This document shows, in pieces, positions 44,771 through 55,298 of a DNA stretch of 64,000 nt. This stretch comes from Rhexocercosporidium sp. MPI-PUGE-AT-0058 (taxonomy: Eukaryota > Ascomycota > Leotiomycetes > Helotiales). The notes under the pieces were generated by a model. It saw only the letters and a program-made list of their open reading frames with translations, searched no databases and was not told the origin of the DNA. Where the stretch lies: positions 558,001 through 622,000 of the forward strand of contig JAGTJL010000026.1 in assembly GCA_020746875.1 (NCBI GenBank), read 5' to 3'. The position numbers were made by a program, and so were the translations under genes. Within the stretch, counting starts at the first letter, position 1. The number at the start of each line of letters is the position of its first letter.

Positions 44771-45440
44771 TCAGACTACATTCCCTCTAAGTTCTTGCGC
44801 AATGTGATCTATGCCCCAGAATTCCATCCAATCCCTCTTTGCCTTGAACTCGCGTCGCTTAGAGTCCTCCAACGCATTCCGAAGCTGGGCTATCACGTCA
44901 TCTAAACGTCCGACATCATGATCGAGGTAGTGGGCGAGAAAGAGCTGCTGAGAGAGGTCATACACGGTTTCGCGGAACCGTTGCAGGTTCTCGAATGCTT
45001 GCCGGTAAAATTGAATCTCTTGGCGTTGGTGGCCCAACTCCCTCGTGAGCTCTTCGATGCGGGCCGACAAGTTCAAGGGGGGATTTTGTTTTGCAAGTTG
45101 GAGCCTTTGCCGAGAGAGTTCGAGTATTGAAGTTGACCCATTCTGGAGGCCAATCTGATGGTCTAGACTGTTGATGCTTGGGGTCTCAGAGTAGGTCGGG
45201 ATGGAGGGAGGGGGCGCTCTCAACCCGGAGTCGCCGCGCAGACTTGACGACTGGAACATCCCTGATCAACCTGACCGAAGTCAATTTGTAGAATAGTAGG
45301 AGTGGTAAATTAATCTTAGTTGGGGTTGTCATACTTTTACCTGGACCGGTGGTTGCTCCGACCATCACATAATGGACGCCAGTCGAAGGCTGCTGTGGGC
45401 GACTCACGCTCGAAGCGAGGCGATCAAGAGGTAGAGTCAA
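44771..45440 (-). CDS. Coiled-coil protein, C-terminal exon clear, start unresolved
   Basis: The last exon (stop at 44771) contains a long coiled coil: LNLSARIEELTRELGHQRQE, FYRQAFENLQRFRETVYDL and DDVIAQLRNALEDSKRREF. A plausible intron at 45262-45340 (GTAAAA...GATCAG) joins it in frame to an upstream segment (VSRPQQPSTGVHYVMVGATT), whose beginning I could not fix. Alternatively translation starts at ATG 45259. No domain is recognised. It lies next to another coiled-coil gene on the same strand. Confidence 0.45.
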
Positions 45441-45775
45441 CAGTAGACTAGAACTGCTCGATGACGCGCTTGGGAGAAATTCTGCTGTGTGTTGATGCTA
45501 ACCCGGTTCTGGAGCTCTTGGTATGCCGGCATCAATGAGAACAAGGGGATGATGGTGGCGGTTGGGTCTAGGAGGAGGATTCACCGAGGGATTTCGGCGC
45601 AGAGATTAAAAGCTGCCTCGTTAGGGTAAGTCCGAACATGAGAATACCAGCAATCGCACATGAATCATCGCACCCGTCAATCTCAAATCGAAACTTTATT
45701 TCAAGCTACTAGCGTTCCAAGACACATCTAGGTAATATCGAAACCGGAGCATTCCTTCCAACGAAGAACGCCCGC

Positions 45776-46613
45776 TCAGATCTGGCGATTCGTTGAGTAT
45801 TCACCGGGGAATTGTGTTCGTCTTAAAGGTGACCCCCGCCCGCTGTCTTGCGCGACCTTCCTGCTTTCGGTGATCTGTGCAGATTCCGTACAATCGTAGA
45901 CATTCGCGGCCCTACTTGTAGCATATGAGCCGCTACGAGTGGATCCCGAACTGTTTTGCTGGTTTTGGTTCGATATTTCAGTGCTGCAGACGCGAGTGGC
46001 AGTCTGGCTCTCGTGCTCACCCGGCTGATGCGATCCGGGGACTAGGGAGGGCATGAGGCGCTGGGCTGACTCGCTCTGTCGTTCCACAGAAGTTGATGTG
46101 CCGGTCTCTGTCAAGGTCTTTCCGATTGGGGTAGCCGCTGTCAGGAAATTTCCAAACGTCGGTGTCGTTTGATAGACTGTAGCTTTGGGCGCTGTGGTAT
46201 GCCGGCTACCGAGAATCTCCGTAGCCTCGCTGCTCAATATGGCCTCCTTGAGTATCCGTTCGAGCAACGCAATCGTCTCTTTTTGTCTCTCACTTTCAAA
46301 CATGAGGGCGTCTTGGTATGCTTGGTGATTTCGACGCTCCTCATTGAGAACCTCCCAGCTAGAGTATAGAGATGCTTCGCACTGAACGAGAGTATTTTGG
46401 CAATGTTGCATAGTTGTTTGAGCTTCGCAGAGATCCTGCTCTAACCTTCGTGCGTGATTCTCTGCTGCTTCCACCCTCAGGTAGAAGTCTTGTAAGAAAT
46501 CCCATGTTGACCTTCCTAAGCATATTTTACACCGAGAAGTAAACACCTGACGGCTGTTAATGGCCACCTTCCCACGTTCTGGAAGAGCTTACCGAGGGTG
46601 CCTGTTGAGACAT
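45776..46613 (-). CDS. Coiled-coil protein with a C-terminal RTQFPG motif, start unresolved
   Basis: The main exon (about 46515 to 45776) encodes WDFLQDFYLRVEAAENHARR, then an extended coiled coil (LVQCEASLYSSWEVLNEE; ETIALLERILKEAI), a Ser/Thr/Gln-rich tail, and RRTQFPGEYSTNRQI at the end. A candidate ATG at 46613 (MSQQAPS) would need a very small internal exon and two short introns, so the 5' structure is doubtful. The final motif closely resembles the TRFPG motifs at the N-termini of the two kinase-like proteins, which suggests a shared interaction surface. Confidence 0.5.
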
Positions 46614-47493
46614 CGAGAAGTGTCTGCGTTCAAAGTATGGAACTGGACGATATACTTGGAAACTGATCAACTTGGTGGTGCTAGGTATGCTCGACGGAGT
46701 TTCGATCATCTTATACCCAGAATGCCCTAGTGGTATCATCGCTTGGTTTGGCCCGGGTTTGGTTGTTCTTGATCATCCATTGTTCTACCATGTGGGGCAT
46801 GGTTGACCCACTTACAACCTTCGGGCATGGTCACAACGTCCATGATCATATGAGATGATGTGCTACCACTTATTGAGGGGCAGTGTGCACCATCTGTTGC
46901 AAATTCATGGATTCAAAGATATATCTACAGGCAAGTTCACATTCTCAGTTCATGTACCGGATCTTGTACGCCATAGCTTCTCTATCCTGCATCGGGTGAA
47001 AACCTGAGCGCTGTCGATTTTGCTTTCGAACTTCCAAGGTACTCCATGTACTGCTGCAATGCCAATTTGTCCTTCTCTCCACACTTCAACTTCGATATGG
47101 GATCCTTCCCAAGTGTTGGTAGCCATGGAAGCGCTACATACAAGTCTTTGGGATACCTGGGCGTCTGTGGTCTGGCTGCGTACTGTCGAGCCTCTGCAAG
47201 GAGGGGATGAAGTGGAAGGAAGATACCCAATTCAAGAACACCCCATTCATACCGTATCTAACGAAGAATTAGCTTCTGGAGACATTTTGAGAAAAGGATC
47301 TCCTACGAGCGGGCGGTCGCATTGAAGTGGTTTAGCTGGCTTCATCGAAACCTTGAAAGTGGCTGTTCTGATGGTTAGCTTAAAATTGAGGGGATAGAGC
47401 ATTGCACGAGCCTTTGGATCTTTTTGGCAAGGCTAGATCTCTCAACGTCTCCGGCATCGTCGGAAATGTAACACTGGCTTTTCATCATTAGCC
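46614..47493. other. Intergenic, nothing recognised
   Basis: About 880 bp. Short overlapping frames around 46980-47330 have no domain and no consistent splice structure. Confidence 0.4.
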
Positions 47494-47712
47494 TTAATAG
47501 ATGTAAACCAAGATTCTGCACAAACATTGCGGCCTACGTGACATGCCCAGCATCCGTAACTTTGTTCTGACTGCAATGCTGCTTCTCTCCCGGTGGTTGC
47601 TCATGTTGAAAACTTGCGTGAGATCCTTAACCGTGGCCGTTGGCAGGCCATGCCGAAGGCGGACTAGTAAGGTTTTCTCTGAATCGGACCAGGCAAGTCG
47701 TTGATCAGACAT
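47494..47712 (-). CDS. Small Myb/SANT-like DNA-binding protein, 72 residues
   Basis: ATG at 47712. LAWSDSEKTLLVRLRHG is the first helix of a Myb/SANT domain (Trp, acidic run, LxxLR), followed by VKDLTQVFNMSN and RERSSIAVRTKLRML, where helices two and three belong. The protein is short, so it is either a one-domain Myb-like protein of the kind common in filamentous fungi or a fragment. Myb/SANT genes have also been noted on Starships; that link here is tentative. Confidence 0.5.
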   Translation of the reverse strand: MSDQRLAWSDSEKTLLVRLRHGLPTATVKDLTQVFNMSNHRERSSIAVRTKLRMLGMSRRPQCLCRILVYIY

Positions 47713-48079
47713 AGCTTTGGTAGTAGATGATCAACACCACCTCAATCCGGGCAGTCTCGTGGACTTGATATAGTAGCGCGGCAAGCGCTTCCGACCAGAC
47801 GGGGATGAAGATCCTTGGAGAGAAGAAAAAAAACTTGCATCGGGTGGGGCTTGCTTAGCGGCTAGACCATCACTCACCGGAGGGTATAACCTTCAGCGGA
47901 GTAGTGGAGTGGCGTTGGCGAGAGTTCGTCCCTGTCTTGACCACATTACCTGCCAACAGTCGCGGGAAGACTAGTGTCGTTCATCTTCAATGGGTTTAAA
48001 AATACGGACCACCCTAAATGCGACGAGGTACATTTAAGGTCCATAGCGAACTCAATACAGTGCATATCCTCACGACGCC
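47713..48079. other. Divergent intergenic region, nothing recognised
   Basis: About 365 bp between the Myb-like gene and the next plus-strand gene. No conserved motif was seen. Confidence 0.4.
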
Positions 48080-48755
48080 ATGGAGAACTCCACAGATGAC
48101 GGTAGTTGGTGCGATAGTTCTAACGCTACACCGTCAATTGATGTTCAAGCAGTCCCTTCGGATCTTGATTTCTGGAGCCAAATTCTTTTTTCGGACCCAG
48201 AAACGCTGGCTCAAGACTCACAGGTCTTTGCGAACTCCAGCATCGACAGCATAATCATGGCACCTCAGGACATCCAGAACAACGCCTCCAGTAACTACGA
48301 TTTGCCGTATCATATGGACACCGAGACGCTCTCGCCAAATCAGCTCGCCCCCCAAAGTTACAATGTGCCAACCGAAGATTCGAATGAAGCTATTAAGAAA
48401 GAGGTTAAAGAACTCCGGGACGCGTAAGTCACTGCATCGTTTTGTTGATAATTACTTATACGTTGTAGGCTCCAGGAAGTAAAAAGGTAGTATAACCTTT
48501 CCCAAGCTAGCGTACCGACTGACAATACCCAGGGAGCTGGTAACGGTGAAAGGCCAGTTTCAGACGGCAAATTCGGAGCTGTACACAATCAAATCCAACC
48601 ATACGCAGCTCCTGCGCTGGACGCTGGATATGGGCGAGACTGTGAAAGCACTTCTGAAATGGCTTGCGGAGAATATGGGAGCGCATATCGTGGGCCAGGA
48701 AGGACATCGGGTAGAGGACTTAGGCTCGTGGCTAGATCCTGGTTCTGAGAGCTGA
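48080..48755 (+). CDS. Unknown protein, 194 residues, three exons
   Basis: ATG at 48080 (MENSTDDGSWCDSSN). Introns 48424-48468 and 48487-48532 give 585 nt, with an 18-nt middle exon. The N-terminal half is acidic and Ser/Asn-rich; a coiled coil spans the junctions (AIKKEVKELRDALQEVKREL) and a helix follows (LLRWTLDMGETVKALLKWL). It could be a small transcriptional regulator or adaptor, but no known domain is present. Confidence 0.6.
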
Positions 48756-48773
48756 AAAGGGGACATGCAACAC

Positions 48774-48812
48774 GGGTGGAGGAAGTGGAGGAAGTGGAGG
48801 AAGTGGAGGAGA
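48774..48812. repeat. GTGGAGGAA 9-bp microsatellite
   Basis: About four perfect GTGGAGGAA units directly after the preceding gene's stop codon, in its 3' flank. Confidence 0.85.
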
Positions 48813-48961
48813 GAATCCTAGGCAGGCGAGGTTGAAGTTGTGTGGCTCACATACAGTAGCTCGCAACCAACACTTCGCACAGCTTCTTTCTTTGTCGCTG
48901 AAACCTATTGTAATCAAAACTCGTTCCAGAAGAGGAGGGTGACACGGGTGGCCAGCAGGAA

Positions 48962-48996
48962 GTTGAGGTGATAACTTCGGTGTCTACCTCGCTTAG
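48962..48996 (-). promoter_or_regulatory. Reverse-oriented TAAGCGAGGTAGA element upstream of chitinase
   Basis: The plus strand reads TCTACCTCGCTTA at 48983-48995, whose complement TAAGCGAGGTAGA matches the element found upstream of the kinase-like, F-box and patatin genes. A weaker GTTGAGGTGATAAC lies at 48962. The site is about 75 bp before the chitinase ATG. Confidence 0.45.
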
Positions 48997-49070
48997 TCCA
49001 CATCATCAATGCATTTATACTAAGATTTACCCCGAACAAAGTCGATTGCACCCCACTCGTCTTGCTCACC

Positions 49071-50662
49071 ATGTTTTGGACAAACTTTATTATCTTATTC
49101 TCCCTTTGTTGCAAGCTGGCCACCTGCGGCAGTACATCGGCTGCTGGCAACAATATAACCTTCCGCTCGGTAGCATATTATGCTAATTGGTACATTCCAT
49201 CGTCGGTTGTTAGTGTTCTTGCTAAAGTCTACGACAGGGCGATCTATGACAGAAAGTTCAACCCGCAAGACCTCCCAGTAAACAATTTGACGCACATCCT
49301 CTATGCCTTTGCCAACATAAAACCCGACACTGGGGAGGTGTAAGTCTGGCTAATGGGCTTTTTTGACAGTTCCTTCAGTTATCAGAGATCCCGCTAATAC
49401 TGCAAGCTAGGTACTTGTCCGATGCTTGGGCCGATACGGATATCCCCTTCCCCGAGGATTCTCCAAGTGAGGCAGGAACCAATCTCTATGGCTGTGTCAA
49501 GCAGTTATATCTTATGAAGAAGAAGAACCGCCATCTCAAAATACTCCTCTCCGTTGGTGGCTCGAGCTACTCAGCAAACTTTGCCGCGCCAGCATCAACT
49601 GTGTCAGGTCGCACAGCGTTTGCATCAACTGCTGTCACACTGGTTAGAAATCTCGGACTCGACGGCCTCGACATCGATTGGGAATTCCCAGCAGATCATG
49701 CTGAGGCTGGAAATATGGTTCTCCTCCTTCAAAACGTCAGGGAGGCACTGGACGCTTATGGGCGCTCGCTCAGCCCACCATACCACTTCCAGCTGACAGT
49801 TGCATGCCCAGCTGGGCCTACCAACTACCAGACAATGCATATTGCCGACATGGATAAGTTCGTTGATTTCTGGAATCTCATGGCCTGGGACTATGCCGGT
49901 CCTTGGAGCACTCTAGCTTCCCATCAAGCCAACCTCTTCAGATCCACAAGCGAGCCGGCTGCAACACCCTTCGACACCCAGACAGCCATCAAATACTACC
50001 TGTCCCAAAACGTCAGCTCAGATAAACTTGTCCTTGGCGTTCCCATCTATGGTCGATCTTTCGGTGCAACTGATGGTCTCGGAAGCCCATTCAATGGTGT
50101 TGGTAAGGGTACCTGGGAGGCTGGTGTCTACGATTATAAAGACCTTCCATTGACAGGAGCGGTTGAGAATTACGATAACGTGTCCGGTGCGAGCTATAGT
50201 TATGATGCTACGACAAGGGAGTTGATTAGTTACGACACCATTATGGCGGGGAAGCGAAAGGCCACCTGGATTCAGCAGATGAAACTTGGTGGTATTATGT
50301 GGTGGGAGGGCAGCGCAGATGGGCTGGGGGATAAGAGCTTGATCAGGAACACAGTTCGGGTTCTCGGTGACTTGCGGGCCGTCTCGAACCAATTGGTCTA
50401 TCTTGATTCGGTCTACGACAATCTTCGGGCAGGTATGCCAGGAGAGGGTTGTATCCCAGTTTCCTCAACAAAGCCAGCAGCCGATATCACAGCATCACCA
50501 GCCAATTCGGCTGGCACACTTTCGTCTTCGACTTCAAAAAATGACCCGGCATTAGCTACGGCGGGTGAAAACCTCGGCGATTCTGTTCCCATATCATACA
50601 CAACGATCACTCTGCCAGCAACAACGCATTACATAACGTCAGTGGTCATCGTGACCGGCTAG
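49071..50662 (+). CDS. Secreted GH18 chitinase, 506 residues
   Basis: ATG at 49071 with signal peptide (MFWTNFIILFSLCCKLATCG). The intron at 49340-49410 keeps frame: 1,521 nt. Glycoside hydrolase family 18 is shown by the first strand VAYYANWYI, LLSVGGSSYS, the catalytic DGLDIDWEF (D174 to general acid E181), FWNLMAWDYAGPWS and a late IMWWEGSADG. All catalytic residues are present, so endo- or exo-chitinase activity at the wall or outside the cell is likely. The C-terminus is a Ser/Thr/Ala-rich tail (about 110 residues) without a recognisable chitin-binding module. No LysM. The element at 48983 is directly upstream. Confidence 0.92.
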
Positions 50663-51300
50663 TTAGCCAACAACTTCGAGTGGTTGTGTTCTCGACTATC
50701 TCAACCAACAATTTCAGTACACGAATTTCTGTTTTCGGGAGTGAGGAGGTCGAAATAGACATCAGGAGTCGTCCGTGAAGTATAGAATAGATTGCAGAGG
50801 TTTCAATATAGAAGATTGAGAAGACCTTTCATCGGCTGAACAATCTTCCAGTACCATTGACATAAACTATCACATGTGCATGTCCTCTGAAACCTCATAG
50901 AATATACTTCAACATCTGCAACCCGAGCTCCAGAAAACACTAGTCTTGGCCGATTTTCGCAAGAGAACATGAACTGACTTTTAAAAGACCGCCCCACAAT
51001 GATATTGCGCTAAAGTTGTGACTTGCCGGCGTCGTCAATCTGATTAAACGGTCGTACCGAGACTGGCAAGGTGGTTGTTCGATGACCCGCCTTGAGTTGA
51101 GGGCCGTGACGACCCACCTGGTGGTAATCTTAAACGAGTCTTGCCCCACTCGAAAATTCAGGCCCTTGACGACTCGCTTGCAACAATTGAAGTTGAGCGC
51201 TAAGTTGACCGACCAGAGTATTAGATATCCGATATAAAAATGCAAGACATCCCGAGATTCTCTTTGCCTTCACTCAAAGCTGGTTGAGATTCGAATCCGA
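50663..51300. other. Intergenic, nothing recognised
   Basis: About 640 bp between the chitinase stop and the next plus-strand ATG. No gene, RNA or repeat is recognised. Confidence 0.45.
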
Positions 51301-52163
51301 ATGGAAACTGCCCAACCACTCGACAACATGGTACACGATAACGATACCCTCCACGATCTCGAAAGGTGGGCGGAGCGACAAGTTCTCCGGGTAGAGAATC
51401 TATCAAAGCAACAAGTGCTTCTTGAGCTACACGGTATCATGGAGGGACATAGCTACTCGTGGCATTGCATCAATGAGTTTCTTCAAGCTCGATTCGACGA
51501 GGGTAGCCTTGAATGCTCACCCGTCGATGGAGATGTTTTGTTTGAATGGAACAATCTCTGTGATGAGAAGCGAACGTGGGAGAGAAAGGGGCGTCTATCA
51601 GTCAACAATTCGGGGTTTAATATGGATTGCTTGATCAATCTCATGATACTACCAGTTCAAGCAGGACTTGGTAACGAAGGTAAGCAGGCCCTTTGGCCCT
51701 TTTGGAGCATGCTAACAGAATAGTACTACGTCTTGTCACTAGCAATACAGACAAACCCAATGTTTCGACAGTAGACCTGTGGGTAGGTCCTAAGGATTCG
51801 GAGAGTCTCAAGTGTCGTGCAGCTTCATGGTTTATGACCGATGTCGACACTTCGTCATTAGAGTCTGAAGATAGCGAATATGTGGATGACGAAGTGGAAA
51901 CAGATGACGAAGGAGTTAAGCACATAGACGTGGGTGTTGGGGATATCAATGGAGGCGAGTCTGATGAAGCGCAGAACGAAGACGAGGCCATGGGCATTGG
52001 CTATCAAAATTTGAGTGAGAATGGATTTGACTAAGAGGAGAGTGAAGATTCTGGTGACAGCTCCCTTGAGTCGGAGGTGGACATCGACGACGAGGATATT
52101 GGAAGTCTTGGCGTGAAGATTGTGGACATTGATGATGATGATATCTCTGACTTCCTGCTCTGA
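51301..52163 (+). CDS. Unknown protein with acidic tail; in-frame TAA 43 codons before the next stop
   Basis: ATG at 51301 (METAQPLDNMVHDND). The intron at 51680-51723 gives 690 nt ending at TAA 52032-52034 (229 residues). The frame then continues open for 42 more codons (EESEDSGDSSLESEVDIDDE and so on) to TGA at 52163, in the same extreme acidic composition as the preceding part (SSLESEDSEYVDDEVETDDE). The stop therefore looks recent, probably CAA-to-TAA, or else the gene allows readthrough. The N-terminal half is helical with no known domain. Confidence 0.6.
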
Positions 52164-52619
52164 AATGCCGATTCAGGATCCTCGTTCGTTTAATAGCACT
52201 CATATCTGAAGCCTACAATTTCACTAGCTTTCTTACTAACACTAAAGTTATTTTTTTTGGGCGACTCAAAATTCATCCGTCTCAAAGCAGAGTAAAAATG
52301 CAACCAAGAACAAGAGCCTGTCCACAAAATATAGTATCGAGAGGTTGGCGGTCACGCCGAATCTGCTATCGCTTGAAATTTCTCAAATTGCAATAATCAT
52401 ATAAGGTCATCAAGGAGGCAACATATGTATGGTCTATAATCATTAGGGGCAGTAACATAATGGCCTAATGACCGCTGCGTTTCAGCGTTAGCAATTATGT
52501 AATACATCCTCTGGGTGGAGTCGGAAGGTTAGCTTTATGAGAACCACTATCCGTGGTCTCTCTTACAGTCGACTCACAGGTTTCCTTCGTCCCACCTACA
52601 CTCCTATTCACTTCTAACT
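52164..52619. other. Intergenic, nothing recognised
   Basis: About 455 bp, somewhat AT-rich. No gene or repeat is recognised. Confidence 0.45.
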
Positions 52620-55183
52620 ATGAGTAGCAGGATTAATGATGTTTTTGATTAAGCTGCGGGAAAAGCGCAGAGTTCCCAGGGCGAGTCATTGGCCACCTTC
52701 CTTGCATTTCTTACAACATCCGGAGCAATCCTTGCATTAGGGCTCATGGCGTATATACTTCTCAAATGGAAATGTCCCGAGTACTAGTAGGTTTTTTAGT
52801 AAATCTTCAAGATTACCATGCTAATGTACAGTTATTAACGAGCACATCAGATTTTGGGTACGAAATGGAAGCCAGTTCCGCTACATGTGCGGATGCTCCT
52901 CTCGCCAATTCCGGACCCCGAGTTGAAACATGCGTCTGGGTTCGAAAACTACCTCTTCGACCGATATTTACAGACTGTATTGAAGATTTTTATCGTTCTT
53001 GGACTGGTAATACTGCCAGTACTTCTTCCATTGAATATGGTTGATGGCAGGAATGAACTTGGAGGTGTTCGAGGGTTGGATCGCTTAAGTTATTCCAATA
53101 TTGGACTTTCCCACACAGGGAGGTACTGGGCTCACCTGGTACTTGCCACGTTTGTCATCATTTCAATTTGTTACACCATTCAGGGTGAACTCTTGGATTA
53201 TGCTAGACTCCAGAGTAGCTTTGGGTGGGACGGCTGCAAAGGATTATGTCTCCTCCTTACCTCTACTTCAGTAAAGCAACTCTCCGCTAACACAATTAAG
53301 CGACGTTTTCGTAACATCTGTGGGGGTGTACGTGGAGTAACGATAAATCGGGATTTTTCTAGTTTACGCACGAAACTATGCCGTCGAGACGTGTTAATAA
53401 GGAAATTGGAGGCTACAAAGACCACACTCATAATAACAGCAAATCATCAAAGGAAGTTTCTTCAGCGAGTAGAGGGTAACAACCCTGACGACGATAACAC
53501 GTCTTTGCCTCCTTAGATGAAATACCTACATCACAATAATCGCCCGTCCATGCGACTCCCACTCTCCCCATAGCTGCCGGCCATACCTTTTCTGGGGCCT
53601 CGCGTGGATGCTATCCATCATCTGCGTGCAGAAGTTGCGCGACACAATCTCGAGATCGATTGGTATCAACTCCACCCGAATGAGTTTCCTCCGATAAACT
53701 CAGCTTTGTTATATTTTAACAAAGCCCTCTCGATACCGCTTGCGGCTCTGGCACTCAAGGCTCGAGTTCCTCCTACATGGACGCTTAAGCAGGGAACTGT
53801 GGCAACCGATACAATGTGGCGCAACGTGTCGATCAGCTGGTGGCAGCATTACATCCGAACATCCGTTGTCTATTTCCTCGTCGCCTTGCTTACCCTTGGG
53901 TTCGCATTCCCTGTTACAATCATTGGGTCGATTTCTCAGATCGAATACCTGGTTAAGGTAGTGCCATGGCTGCGATGGATCGGTTCAATCCCAAGTTGGT
54001 TAGTAGCGGTCATTCAAGGAGTCTTGCCTCCCGCAATGCTAGCCCTGATCACAGCCGCGGTCCCAGTCGTAATACGCCTGCTTGCGAATATACAAGGACA
54101 TCATTCGCGTCAAGTTGTCGAAAACCACGTTCAGATCTACTACTATACGTTCTTGTTTGTGCAGGTATTCCTCACCGTTTCCCTTTCAGCAGGCATCACA
54201 ACTCTCCTTGGAGACTTAAAAGACAACATCACGTCGACGCCGGTAGTCCTTGCTCAGAATCTGCCAAAGGCATGCAACTACTTCTTCTCTTACATCTTGA
54301 TACATACATTCACGACCGTTGTCTCGACTCTCGTAGAAGTCAACAGGCTTCTGTCCGTATTCGTTCTCTCCCCTCTATTCGACAAGACGGTCAGAGAAAA
54401 ATGGGCAAGAGGCCAAAATGTAGGCCTACAGAACTGGGGAACGTTCATACCGGTACTCACGAATGTTGCATGCATAGGTTCGTTCCTCAGTTTGTAGTTC
54501 AGAGTTCGACTGACATTCCTCCAGGCATTATCTATTCAGTGATTGCCCCTCTTATTCTGGTTTTTAGCATTATCTACTTTGGGGTTCTTTAGTTGCTCTA
54601 TCGATCCTATCCACCGATGCTCACGGAACCGGGTCTCACTCCTAGTGGTCTGTTTTACCCTACTGCAATACGCCAGCTGTTCACAGGCGTCTATTTTATG
54701 GAACTGTGCTTGACCGGATTGTTCTTTCTTGTGCGCGACACGGACGGCAAAGCTGCATGCACTGCGCAAGCAATAATTATGATATTCGCCACATTGTTGA
54801 CGGGATTATTTCACTGCACCTTGAACCATGGGCAGAAGCTACACTGGCTGCCGTTTGTGAAGGTTATCAAGCAGCCAGCAGATTAAGTTGGCAATAAAGG
54901 CAAGGCACAGTGGAGCCAGGGGTACCGAGGAATGCTGACGAGATTAGCAGTCTTGCCTGAGAGAACTCAATCGGAGCCTAAAGATGAAGCTCTGACTTCG
55001 GCTCGTCCCGTCCTGTGGATTCCAAAGGACGAGTTAGGTGTCGCTGATGATGAGATCAGCCATATAAGGAAAACCTACGACAGCATCTGGGTAAGCAATG
55101 AAGGCGCATCTCTTGACGCGCAAGGCAAGCTGAGGGTTTGGGGTGATCCTCTAGCGTTATCGGAGGAAGACGATCGATTCTAG
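52620..55183 (+). pseudogene. CSC1/OSCA-type (DUF221) cation-channel gene, heavily decayed
   Basis: Starts with ATG at 52620. Recognisable parts of the calcium-permeable stress-gated channel family: first membrane helix (FLAFLTTSGAILALGLMAYI), TKWKPVPLHVRMLLSPIPDP, the cytosolic part (VDAIHHLRAEVARHNLEID), and the 7TM core (ITAAVPVVIRLLANIQG; IYSVIAPLILVFSIIYFG; LFYPTAIRQLFTGVYFMELC). In-frame stops at 52650, 53514, 53571, 54590 and 54884 interrupt it. At 53514, 53571 and 54590 relatives have Trp, which fits TGG-to-TAG changes. Intron donors are also altered (GTTCGT near 54479). The pattern matches RIP decay of a once complete gene. Confidence 0.85.
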
Positions 55184-55298
55184 TATTAATTAGATGCAGC
55201 TCACGGTGGGATGTGCACGGGCCACCGTAGGAAATTTTCTTACCATGGCTCGTGCAATTTGAGTCTAGGACAAATTGCCCTCTTGTCTATGCTAGCAT

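Noticed and set aside
48774..48812. GTGGAGGAA repeats as a regulatory array
   Set aside because: It is a simple 9-bp microsatellite in a 3' flank without relation to the other motif.
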